From: Salinisphaera sp040361255
GTDB lineage: Bacteria; Pseudomonadota; Gammaproteobacteria; Nevskiales; Salinisphaeraceae
Assembly (NCBI RefSeq): GCF_040361255.1
Contig: NZ_APNG01000007.1
Coordinates: 136,608-200,607 of the forward strand
Direction of reading: 5' to 3'
DNA length: 64,000 bases
The notes under the pieces were generated by a model. That model saw nothing but the letters and a program-made list of their open reading frames with translations. It was not told the DNA's origin and ran no database searches. Shown piece after piece: positions 57,170-64,000 of this stretch; positions within the stretch are counted from its first letter, which is position 1; each line of letters starts with the position of its first letter. A program made the position numbers and the translations under genes.

Positions 57170-59265
57170 TGGCAGCCGATCGCGCGACAAGCCAACGCGC
57201 CGCGCAGCTCGCCGAACAGCTCGCCGAGCACAGCCGGGCCTATTACGTACACGACGATCCGACCATAACGGACGCCGAGTACGACCGGCTGTTTCGCGAA
57301 CTCCAGGAGATCGAGTCTGCCCATCCGGAACTGGTCACGCCCGACTCGCCCACACAGCGGGTCGGTGCGCCGCCGTCGGACAAGTTCGAGTCGGTCGATC
57401 ACGCCACGCCGATGCTGTCGCTGGGCAACTGTTTCGATGACGATGAACTGGCCGAGTTCGACCGGCGTGCGCGCGAAGCGGTCGACGGCAGCGAACTGGC
57501 CTACTGTGCCGAGCCCAAGTTCGACGGCACCGCGCTGAATCTGCGCTATGAAAACGGCGTGCTGGTACGTGCGACTACCCGTGGCGACGGTATTACCGGC
57601 GAAGACATCACCCCCAACGCCCGCACCATCCGTAATCTGCCGTTACGCCTGGCCGGCGACCATGCGCCGGATTTTATCGAAATCCGCGGCGAGGTCGTGC
57701 TGGCGCGCTCGCGTTTCGAAGCGCTCAACGCGCGGCTCGTCGAAGAAGGGCACAAGCCGTTCGTGAATCCGCGTAACGCGGCCTCCGGCAGCCTGCGCCA
57801 GCTGGATTCGAAGATTACCGCGCGCCGTCCGCTGGCGTTCATGGGCTACGGCATTGGCCGTATCGACGGCATGGCGCTGCCTTCGAGCCTGTACGAACAG
57901 CTACAGCAGCTCCAGGCCTGGGGCTTTCAGATCAGCGACCATGTCGATCGCGTGCAGGGCCTGGATGGCTGCAAGGCCTACTACGAGGCCATGGCCGAAC
58001 GCCGTGCCGATCTGGATATCGAAATCGACGGCTGCGTGTTCAAGGTCGACGACGGCGCGGTACGCGACGAGCTCGGGTTTGTTGCCCGGGCGCCGCGTTG
58101 GGCGATCGCGCGCAAGTTCCCGGCCGAGGAGACGACTACGCGATTGAACGCGGTGGAGTTCCAGGTCGGGCGCACCGGCGCGCTCACCCCGGTGGCCAAG
58201 CTCGAGCCCGTGTTCGTGGGCGGGGTGACCGTGTCCAATGCGTCTTTGCACAATATGGACGAGATCGAGCGCAAGGACATTCGCGTTGGCGATATGGTGG
58301 TCGTACGCCGGGCCGGCGATGTGATTCCCGAGGTCAAGGAAGTCGCACGCCGGGGCGACGATGCAAAAGTCATCGAACTGCCGGGCGAATGTCCGGTGTG
58401 TGGCTCGGCGGTCGAGCGCATCGAAGGCGAGGCGGTGGCCCGCTGTACCGGCGGGTTGGTCTGTGCCGCGCAGCGGCGCGAAGCGCTCAAGCATTTCGCC
58501 GCGCGCCGGGCGTTGGATATCGATGGCCTGGGCGAGCGCCAGATCGAGGCCTTCGTGGATGAAGGCCTGCTCGAATCACCAGCCGATATTTTTGCCCTGC
58601 ACACCCATCGCGACGCACTGGTCGAACGCGAAGGCTACGGCGAGAAATCGGTTGCCAATCTGCTGGCCTCGATCGAGGCCAGCAAGCAGACCACGCTCGA
58701 GCGCTTCATCTTCGCCCTGGGTATTCGCGAAGTCGGCGAAACGATGGCCCGCGATCTGGCGCGTCATTTCGGCACGCTCGACGCACTGCGCGCCGAGGCC
58801 GAGGCCTATCTCAAGCGCAAGGCCGAGGCCGACGAACAGGCCGCTACCAAGGCCGAGCATGCGCGCATGATGAGCGCCGAAGGCCTGCAGGCGGTTCCCG
58901 GCGTGGGTTCGCGCGTGGCCCAGTGCATTGCCGATTTCTTCAGCGAACGGCGTAATCTGGACGTGATCGATGCGTTGATCGACGCGGGCGTGGTCTGGGA
59001 GACCGTCGATACCGACGATACCCCGCAGCCGCTGGCCGGCCAGACCTTCGTGCTCACCGGTAGCATGGAAGGGCTGACCCGCGACGAGGCGAAACAGCGT
59101 ATCGAAGCACTCGGCGGGCGGGTGACCTCGAGCGTGTCCAAGAAAACCGACTACGTCGTCGCCGGCGACAGCCCGGGCAGTAAACGCGACAAGGCCGAAA
59201 AACTGGGCGTGACGCTGCTCGATGAGGCCGGCTTTGTTGCGCTGCTCGACGAGGCCGGCTCGTAA
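57169..59265 (+). CDS. ligA: NAD-dependent DNA ligase LigA
   Basis: Seals nicks in replication and repair using NAD+. 698 residues. Ia domain HSRAYYVHDDPTITDAEYDRL, adenylation motif EPKFDG with nucleophile Lys117, OB fold (QVGRTGALTPVAKLEPV), four-Cys zinc finger (CPVCGSAVE ... CTGGLVC), HhH domain and C-terminal BRCT (GQTFVLTGSMEGLTRDEAK). Initiates at GTG 57169, overlapping zipA by one base. Confidence 0.97.
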   Translation: MAADRATSQRAAQLAEQLAEHSRAYYVHDDPTITDAEYDRLFRELQEIESAHPELVTPDSPTQRVGAPPSDKFESVDHATPMLSLGNCFDDDELAEFDRRAREAVDGSELAYCAEPKFDGTALNLRYENGVLVRATTRGDGITGEDITPNARTIRNLPLRLAGDHAPDFIEIRGEVVLARSRFEALNARLVEEGHKPFVNPRNAASGSLRQLDSKITARRPLAFMGYGIGRIDGMALPSSLYEQLQQLQAWGFQISDHVDRVQGLDGCKAYYEAMAERRADLDIEIDGCVFKVDDGAVRDELGFVARAPRWAIARKFPAEETTTRLNAVEFQVGRTGALTPVAKLEPVFVGGVTVSNASLHNMDEIERKDIRVGDMVVVRRAGDVIPEVKEVARRGDDAKVIELPGECPVCGSAVERIEGEAVARCTGGLVCAAQRREALKHFAARRALDIDGLGERQIEAFVDEGLLESPADIFALHTHRDALVEREGYGEKSVANLLASIEASKQTTLERFIFALGIREVGETMARDLARHFGTLDALRAEAEAYLKRKAEADEQAATKAEHARMMSAEGLQAVPGVGSRVAQCIADFFSERRNLDVIDALIDAGVVWETVDTDDTPQPLAGQTFVLTGSMEGLTRDEAKQRIEALGGRVTSSVSKKTDYVVAGDSPGSKRDKAEKLGVTLLDEAGFVALLDEAGS

Positions 59266-59314
59266 TAACCCGCGGCCGGGTAATTTTCACACCGTGCGCA
59301 AAAGGAATATCTCG

Positions 59315-59608
59315 ATGGCCAAGTCCGTTCTTAAAGCTGTTGCACCGATGGCCACGATCGTCGCGCTGTGCGGCTGCAGCACGCTGTTCGTGACGCCGAG
59401 CGATAGCCAATGCGCACGCGACCTGGCCGAAGTCGAGCGCGCTGCGGCGGCCGCGCGCCAGGCACTGGCCGAAGGCATCGATGCCGAACAGCGCCAGCCC
59501 ATGCTCGATCTGCTGGTGGATGCCGCCGATCAGGCCCGGGCGAGTTGTGGCTACGAAAAACCCGATACGCCGTCCTCGCATCGCGCGCGCCAGCCCAAGG
59601 CGGGCTAG
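59315..59608 (+). CDS. Small hypothetical lipoprotein
   Basis: 97 residues. Signal peptide MAKSVLKAVAPMATIVALCG with lipobox ALCGC, then a short helical Ala/Glu/Arg region with two further cysteines (SQCARDL and SCGYEK) and a basic tail. No family recognised. An 'AAAGGAATATCTCG' region precedes the ATG. The frame is open upstream to 59222 but only this start gives a signal peptide. Confidence 0.7.
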   Translation: MAKSVLKAVAPMATIVALCGCSTLFVTPSDSQCARDLAEVERAAAAARQALAEGIDAEQRQPMLDLLVDAADQARASCGYEKPDTPSSHRARQPKAG

Positions 59609-59743
59609 GAAAGCGCTACATTATCGGTCGCGACCCCGACAGGATGGACGGAGGTTCCTGGCTGTCATTGGCAGACGCTTGTACGCGAACACGCCAACGC
59701 TTACGCTTGGCCGCCGTTTGTTCGTTCACACAGGTAGAGTCTC

Positions 59744-60145
59744 GTGGCGCGTAGCTGGCTTGAAGTCACCACTGATGAAGTACAGTCCAAACTCGGCGCG
59801 AACGAGCGTCTGGCCGAACGTCGCGCCACGATCGAAAAGCAGGTGCGCGAGACGGTCGAGTCGCTGGTCGAACCGGCGTTTCGAAAAGCGGCCGAGGCCG
59901 ATGGCTGGGAATATTTCGAACAGACCCACACGGAATGGTCGGTGGTGCGTTGCGGAGTCCATACGCCCGGCGACGTCGAACGCGACCCGACGGTGGCCTT
60001 TCGTATTGCCGAGTTCGATGCCTACCAACCGCTGGTCATCCTGCGCCGCAAGGCCGAAGGCGCGGCCGCCCAGGCCAGCGCCGAGATCGTGAAACTCGAC
60101 CAGCTCGACGCACAGACGCTTGAGCGTTTTCTGGCTGATCGCTAA
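59744..60145 (+). CDS. Hypothetical protein
   Basis: 133 residues from GTG 59744. Cytoplasmic, mixed alpha/beta: an N-terminal helical, Arg/Glu-rich part (about 10-45) and a core with WEYFEQTHTEWSVVRCGVH, VAFRIAEFDAYQPLVILRRK. Codon use is like its neighbours, which supports it as a real gene. No family recognised. It converges on the TonB-dependent receptor gene 16 bases away; I see no terminator between them. Confidence 0.65.
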   Translation: MARSWLEVTTDEVQSKLGANERLAERRATIEKQVRETVESLVEPAFRKAAEADGWEYFEQTHTEWSVVRCGVHTPGDVERDPTVAFRIAEFDAYQPLVILRRKAEGAAAQASAEIVKLDQLDAQTLERFLADR

Positions 60146-60161
60146 TCGCTGAGCGACGCAG

Positions 60162-62249
60162 CTATAGCGCGTAGGACAGCCCCGTATAGAAGGTGCGATC
60201 CGGCGCCGGTTCGTAATAGCGTCCGCCAAAGGCGTTGATACGGATATTGTCGAAATAGACTTCGTCGAAGAGGTTGTCGATCCCGAAATAGATGGTGAGA
60301 TCGTCGTCGCCGGCCTCGATCTTCTTGCCGACACGGCCGTTGAATATCCAGGCGTGGTCGATCCTGGCGGTATTGGCGTTATCGGCATAGAAGGCGCCGG
60401 CATAGCGCATATCCACCGTGGCATAGCCGATGTCGGGATTGCGCCAGGCCAGTTCGGCAAACAGCCGTTCTTCGGGTAGGCCGGGGATGCTGTTGCCGGC
60501 ATAGTCGTTGCCGTTGTCGTCGACGAATTCGCGATATTCGTAGTCGGCCAGCGTATAGGCGGCCATCGCGGACAGCGTATCGGTCACGGCGTATTCGAGT
60601 TTGGCTTCCAGGCCCTTGCGGCGCGACTGGCCGGAGTTTTCGTAAAAATCGCGGCGCCCGTCGTCGTTGAACACCACGAGTTCGTCGCGTACGTCGATCC
60701 AGAACGCACTGATCTGGTAACGCGCGCGCTCGCCAATCTCGCCCTTGGCGCCGATTTCGTACTGCACCGCCTTCTGCGGCTCGAGATCGCTGTTGAAACC
60801 GCCATTGCCGGACGGATCGGCGAATTCCGTAAACGTGGGGGATTCGAACGCGTTGGCGACGTTCGCATACACGCGCTGGCGCTCGGCCCAGGCGTAGCTC
60901 AAACCGGCATTGGCTGAGACTTCGTGATAGGTACGCGTGCCGGAATCGTCCGGATCGGTGGCCGTGATGAAGGCGTCGTCGATATCGAAATCGAGATAGT
61001 CGTAGCGCAGGCCGGTGGTCAGCTCCAGGTCGCGGGTCAGCGAGAACACGTTCTGGGCGAACACGCCGATGCTGGTGGCCTGCTGGTCTTCGTCGAGCCC
61101 GAGCGCGCCCTTAGCGCCGGCGATGTTGTCGTAGCGGGTGCGTGCATCCTGCTGGATTTGTGTTTCGATACCGGCCACGAGCTGGTTTTCGTGGCCGAAC
61201 AGCGTATCGAAGCGCGTGGTCTGCAGGCCGCCGCCAAAGAAGTCGCGGTCGTAGGCGACCACGCCGGCATCTTCGAACGGCAGATACTGAATGAAGTCGC
61301 GATGGGTATAGAACAGATTCGCCTGATAGCTCTGGTTGTCGGCAAGCTGGTCTTCATAGACCAGGCCGATCGTTTGCTGCGAGGCCGACTGGCGGGCATC
61401 GAAGGCCAGGTTCGCATCGCGGGCGGCGCGGCGATCGGCACGCGCCTGCTCCAAAGTCACGCCGCCGGGGTCGAGCGTATCCGGCGCATCGAGCACGCGG
61501 GTAACCAGGCGCAGCGTGCCGGTCGTGCCGACGCGGCGTTCGAGCTTGCCGGTGAGCTGTTGTTTCTTGACCTGGCTATGCGCGCGATAGCCGTCCAGAT
61601 CGAGCTGTGAAGCGGTCAACGCATAGCCCCAGTCGCCTCGCTCGTGTGCGGTTGCCGCTTCGATACGGCGATAGCCATAACTGCCCACGGTCAGCTCGCC
61701 GCGATCCACCGGCCCGCTCGCCGGCGTGGTGGTGGTGATATCGACCACGCCGCCGGTGGCATTGCCGTAAAGCGCGGAAAACGGCCCGCGCACGACTTCC
61801 AGGCGCTCGACCGCGCCCAGATCGATGCTGTCGGTTTGCGCCTGGCCGTCGGCCAGGGTTTCCGGGATGCCGTCGACGAGCACCTTGACGCCGCGCACCC
61901 CGAACGCCGAGCGCGCCCCGAAGCCGCGTATCGAGATGCGCAGATTCTGGGCGAAGTTACTGCCGTTGTTGGCATACACGCCCGGCGTGCGGTTAAGCGC
62001 ACCGTCGAGCTGGGCCTTGGCCCGACCCTGCTGGATATCGCGCGCCTCGGTGACGTCGACCGCCGCGGGCGTGGTGAGCGCCTCGGTGGTCAGGCGCAGG
62101 CTTTCGACCTCGATCGGTGCCAGCGATTGCAGCGTTTGCGCGCCGTTTTCCTCGTCCGCGGCGGCACCGGTCTGGGCTTGGGCCGGCAGGCATAGCGCGA
62201 ACGTCGCGGCGAACACGGCTGGCAGACGCCGGTTACGGCGATGGGTCAT
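60162..62249 (-). CDS. TonB-dependent outer-membrane receptor
   Basis: Imports a siderophore, metal chelate or other ligand across the outer membrane with TonB energy. 695 residues from ATG 62249 (GGGAG ten bases upstream): signal peptide ending at PAQAQ, TonB-box-like IEVESLRL, plug domain (LNRTPGVYANNG, LRISIRGFGARSAFGVRGVK, VEVVRGPFSALYGNATGGVV-type block), then a 22-strand barrel ending in GRYYEPAPDRTFYTGLSYAL, with the aromatic-rich terminal strand. The ligand cannot be told. No Fur box recognised. Confidence 0.93.
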   Translation of the reverse strand: MTHRRNRRLPAVFAATFALCLPAQAQTGAAADEENGAQTLQSLAPIEVESLRLTTEALTTPAAVDVTEARDIQQGRAKAQLDGALNRTPGVYANNGSNFAQNLRISIRGFGARSAFGVRGVKVLVDGIPETLADGQAQTDSIDLGAVERLEVVRGPFSALYGNATGGVVDITTTTPASGPVDRGELTVGSYGYRRIEAATAHERGDWGYALTASQLDLDGYRAHSQVKKQQLTGKLERRVGTTGTLRLVTRVLDAPDTLDPGGVTLEQARADRRAARDANLAFDARQSASQQTIGLVYEDQLADNQSYQANLFYTHRDFIQYLPFEDAGVVAYDRDFFGGGLQTTRFDTLFGHENQLVAGIETQIQQDARTRYDNIAGAKGALGLDEDQQATSIGVFAQNVFSLTRDLELTTGLRYDYLDFDIDDAFITATDPDDSGTRTYHEVSANAGLSYAWAERQRVYANVANAFESPTFTEFADPSGNGGFNSDLEPQKAVQYEIGAKGEIGERARYQISAFWIDVRDELVVFNDDGRRDFYENSGQSRRKGLEAKLEYAVTDTLSAMAAYTLADYEYREFVDDNGNDYAGNSIPGLPEERLFAELAWRNPDIGYATVDMRYAGAFYADNANTARIDHAWIFNGRVGKKIEAGDDDLTIYFGIDNLFDEVYFDNIRINAFGGRYYEPAPDRTFYTGLSYAL

Positions 62250-62337
62250 GTTGTCTCCCCCCGAACGCCTGGGCGTTCCGTTTTTATTCAATTCGCCTCG
62301 CGCATGCCGCCCGCAGCCGAAAACGCGCGGCCGGCGG

Positions 62338-62604
62338 CTATTCCTCCGGCGCCAGGGCGCGTATCGACACCGCGTGGATATCGGTCTGCATGAGCGTGCC
62401 GAGCGCTTCGTAGACGAGCTTGTGCCGCTCGATGGGCGATGTGCCGGTAAAACGCGGCGAGCGGATGGTCACATGAAAATGGCCGAGGCCGCTCTTTGCA
62501 CCGGCATGGCCGGCATGCAGGTGGCTGTCGTCGCGGATCGCCACGTCCTGCGTGTTCAGGCCCTGTTCGAGTGCCTCGCGAATGCGCGGGATACGGTCGC
62601 TCAT
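62338..62604 (-). CDS. bolA: BolA family protein
   Basis: 88 residues. Small alpha/beta protein with the class II KH-like fold; HLHAGHAGAKSGLGHFHVTI carries the conserved His residues, followed by RHKLVYEALGTLM. BolA proteins work with monothiol glutaredoxins in Fe-S handling and stress response. Begins three bases after yciI, forming a two-gene operon. Confidence 0.93.
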   Translation of the reverse strand: MSDRIPRIREALEQGLNTQDVAIRDDSHLHAGHAGAKSGLGHFHVTIRSPRFTGTSPIERHKLVYEALGTLMQTDIHAVSIRALAPEE

Positions 62605-62607
62605 GCC

Positions 62608-62907
62608 TTAATAAACCTTCTTGTACGGATAGACCGTGGTTTCCATATACACGCCTTCAGCGTTGTACGGGTCGACCTTGGCCCAGGCGCGGGCGTCGTC
62701 GAGGCTGTCGAAGGCGGCGATGATGATGCTGCCCTGAAAGCCCTCGCTGACCTTGCCGTAGGCATCCACGCGCGGCATCGGCCCCGCGGTGAGCAGGCGG
62801 CCGGCCTGGTCGAGCTCTTCGAGACGGGCGCGGTGTTCGTCGACCGCTTTCTTGCGGCCATCGCTGCTGTTGGCGACATCGAACGACACGATCGCGAAAT
62901 AATCCAT
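62608..62907 (-). CDS. yciI: YciI family protein
   Basis: 99 residues, dimeric ferredoxin-like fold. MDYFAIVSFDVANSSDGRKK, RARLEELDQAGRLLTAGPMP and GSIIIAAFDSLDDARAWAKVDPY match YciI, including the His/Asp pair (DEHR, DPY) thought to form the active site. Exact function unsettled. Directly upstream of bolA; divergent from the YrdC-type gene. Confidence 0.93.
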   Translation of the reverse strand: MDYFAIVSFDVANSSDGRKKAVDEHRARLEELDQAGRLLTAGPMPRVDAYGKVSEGFQGSIIIAAFDSLDDARAWAKVDPYNAEGVYMETTVYPYKKVY

Positions 62908-63021
62908 GGTGGTTGTCCTGCGCTGAGGTTGTGCATTTGCCGATAACGCGCAGTGTGCCGCATCCGGGCCACGATCGGCCAAATCGGGCAAAAAAACCTG
63001 CCGCGCCATCGAGGTAGCGGA

Positions 63022-63027
63022 TATAAT
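63022..63027 (+). promoter_or_regulatory. -10 element placed six bases before the YrdC-type gene
   Basis: TATAAT at 63022-63027, ATG at 63034. Predicted transcription start falls on the ATG, so the mRNA would be leaderless. No clear -35. Confidence 0.5.
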
Positions 63028-63033
63028 GCCCCT

Positions 63034-63672
63034 ATGGCCGAAATCGTTCATGTGCACGCCGAAACGCCCCAGCCACGCCGTATCGGTCAGGTGGCCGATG
63101 CACTGCGGGCCGGGCGCGTGATCGCCTATCCGACGGATTCCTCCTACGGCCTGGCCTGTGCCATGGGCGACAAGGGCGCGATCGATCGCATTCGCCAGAT
63201 GCGCGGCTTCGGGCGCGATCATTTCTTCACCCTGGTATGCCGTGATCTGTCCGAGATCGCGACCTATGCCAAGGTCGAGAACACCAGCTTTCGTCTGCTC
63301 AAGGCCGCCACCCCCGGCGCGTATACCTTCGTGTTGCCGGCTTCCAAGGTGGTGCCGAACTGGCTTGCCCATCCCAAGCGCAAGACCATTGGTATTCGTG
63401 TACCGGGACATCCGGTCGCGCGCGCGATTGCCGAAGCCATGGACGAGCCGATCATGTCCGTGACCGCCCAGCGCCCGGACGACGATATCCCGCTTTCGGA
63501 AGCCTATGACGTGCGCGAGGCCTTCGACAAACAGCTCGATATCATCGTCGACGCCGGCGCCACCGGCGTGGAACCGACCACCGTGGTAGATCTGACCACC
63601 GCGGTGCCGCAGATCCTGCGCCCCGGCAAGGGGAGTGCGGAAGCCCTCGGCCTGGAGCCCGTCGACGCCTGA
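63034..63672 (+). CDS. Sua5/YciO/YrdC family protein, YciO-like
   Basis: 212 residues of the YrdC fold: VIAYPTDSSYGLACAMGDKG (nucleotide site), RDHFFTLVCRDLSEIATYAK, PGAYTFVLPASKVVP and RKTIGIRVPGHPVA. The family makes threonylcarbamoyl-adenylate for tRNA t6A (TsaC/Sua5); this sequence resembles the YciO branch, whose activity is weaker or different. Not the usual TsaC. The start MAEIVHVHAETPQPR is preceded by TATAAT rather than a ribosome site. Confidence 0.9.
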   Translation: MAEIVHVHAETPQPRRIGQVADALRAGRVIAYPTDSSYGLACAMGDKGAIDRIRQMRGFGRDHFFTLVCRDLSEIATYAKVENTSFRLLKAATPGAYTFVLPASKVVPNWLAHPKRKTIGIRVPGHPVARAIAEAMDEPIMSVTAQRPDDDIPLSEAYDVREAFDKQLDIIVDAGATGVEPTTVVDLTTAVPQILRPGKGSAEALGLEPVDA

Positions 63673-63733
63673 GCCCTCTGTTTCGGTGTGCGAACGGTTC
63701 TTTTTATCGTCCGCAAATGACTCGCTCTTGTAG

Positions 63734-63763
63734 GTTGGCTTAGGCCGCAGGCCGTAAGCCAAC
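63734..63763. repeat. palindromic repeat (GTTGGCTTA type)
   Basis: GTTGGCTTA (63734-63742) with TAAGCCAAC (63755-63763) around GGCCGCAGGCC. Of the common bacterial TAGGTTGG-type palindromes. Confidence 0.75.
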
Positions 63764-63829
63764 ATGCGGCAAGCCTCGAGGCCAATTTGAAGCACGGCGG
63801 CCTGATTGGCTCTGGGGGCTGCGTTCCTT

Positions 63830-63855
63830 GTTGGATTACGCTGCGCTAATCCAAC
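63830..63855. repeat. palindromic repeat (GTTGGATTA type)
   Basis: GTTGGATTA (63830-63838) with TAATCCAAC (63847-63855). Same family as the unit 96 bp to the left. Confidence 0.75.
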
Positions 63856-63899
63856 CTTGTATGTTGATACCCAGCGCCTGATACGCGACCAGGCGCTAT

Positions 63900-63969
63900 G
63901 CGCCGGGCAAGCAGACTGTATCCAACCTAAGGCACAAAGCCTGTTCTGTAAATCAGACTTGCCCGGCGC
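63900..63969. repeat. long inverted repeat
   Basis: GCGCCGGGCAAG (63900-63911) with CTTGCCCGGCGC (63958-63969), 12 bp perfect, 46-base loop that contains CCAACCTA, the complement of the TAGGTTGG that opens the first palindrome. The last 328 bases of the window hold these repeats and no gene. Confidence 0.75.
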
Positions 63970-64000
63970 GCTTCGCGCTGTCGAGACTGGACGGTATGCC

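Noticed and set aside
62262..62286. GAACGC/GCGTTC hairpin followed by TTTTT as a plus-strand terminator
   Set aside because: No plus-strand gene lies upstream; it sits in the leader of the minus-strand receptor gene, where it has no T-run.
63711..63719. TCCGCAAAT as a third copy of the GxxExxY element end
   Set aside because: Only nine bases match and the 10-bp periodicity does not continue.

Overview
The window is a GC-rich stretch of a gammaproteobacterial chromosome. It carries ectABC for the compatible solute ectoine, a complete Na+-translocating NADH:quinone reductase with its maturation factors, a chromosomal SMC instead of MukB, and heat-shock, translation and cell-division genes in Pseudomonas-like order. 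This fits a halophilic or halotolerant marine organism; a Salinisphaera-like lineage is my guess, made without any database search.

Layout. 1-11.6 kb: recN (partial) and nadK face away from grpE-dnaK-dnaJ-dapB-carA-carB; a small GxxExxY nuclease-like gene with 34-bp inverted ends sits between carA and carB. 11.6-21.1 kb: a block between carB and greA that interrupts the usual gene order, holding ectABC, a small membrane protein, queH, a CDF metal transporter, two copies of a non-coding repeat with the same ends as the GxxExxY insertion, gshA, ubiA and bioA. 21.1-28.5 kb: greA, yhbY, rlmE, ftsH, folP, glmM, tpiA, secG and tRNA-Leu(GAG). 28.5-36.4 kb: nqrABCDEF, apbE, nqrM and a CBS-domain gene, placed between tRNA-Leu and initiator tRNA-Met. 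36.4-45.5 kb: tRNA-fMet, rimP, nusA, infB, rbfA, truB, rpsO (with a structured leader) and pnp.

45.5-48.1 kb is a 2.6-kb IS1595-type transposon inserted in the T-tract of the pnp terminator. Besides the transposase it carries a predicted HTH-DUF433 antitoxin, a PIN-like toxin, a 40-residue basic/proline-rich protein (all in one overlapping leftward series) and a converging 90-codon ORF. Just outside it, at 48.35-48.44 kb, lies a strong candidate for an undescribed small RNA: a near-consensus promoter, two perfect hairpins separated by a single-stranded CUCCUCC (anti-Shine-Dalgarno) motif, and an intrinsic terminator.

48.5-64 kb: phaR, dksA, a HAD phosphatase, cysZ, a glycine-zipper lipoprotein, queF, smc-zipA-ligA, a small lipoprotein, an unknown protein, a TonB-dependent receptor, yciI-bolA, a YrdC/YciO protein and a tail of palindromic repeats. 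Functionally the region combines housekeeping (replication and repair, translation, proteostasis, nucleotide and cofactor synthesis) with salt adaptation (ectoine, Na+ pumping). No CRISPR array, prophage or rRNA operon was seen.
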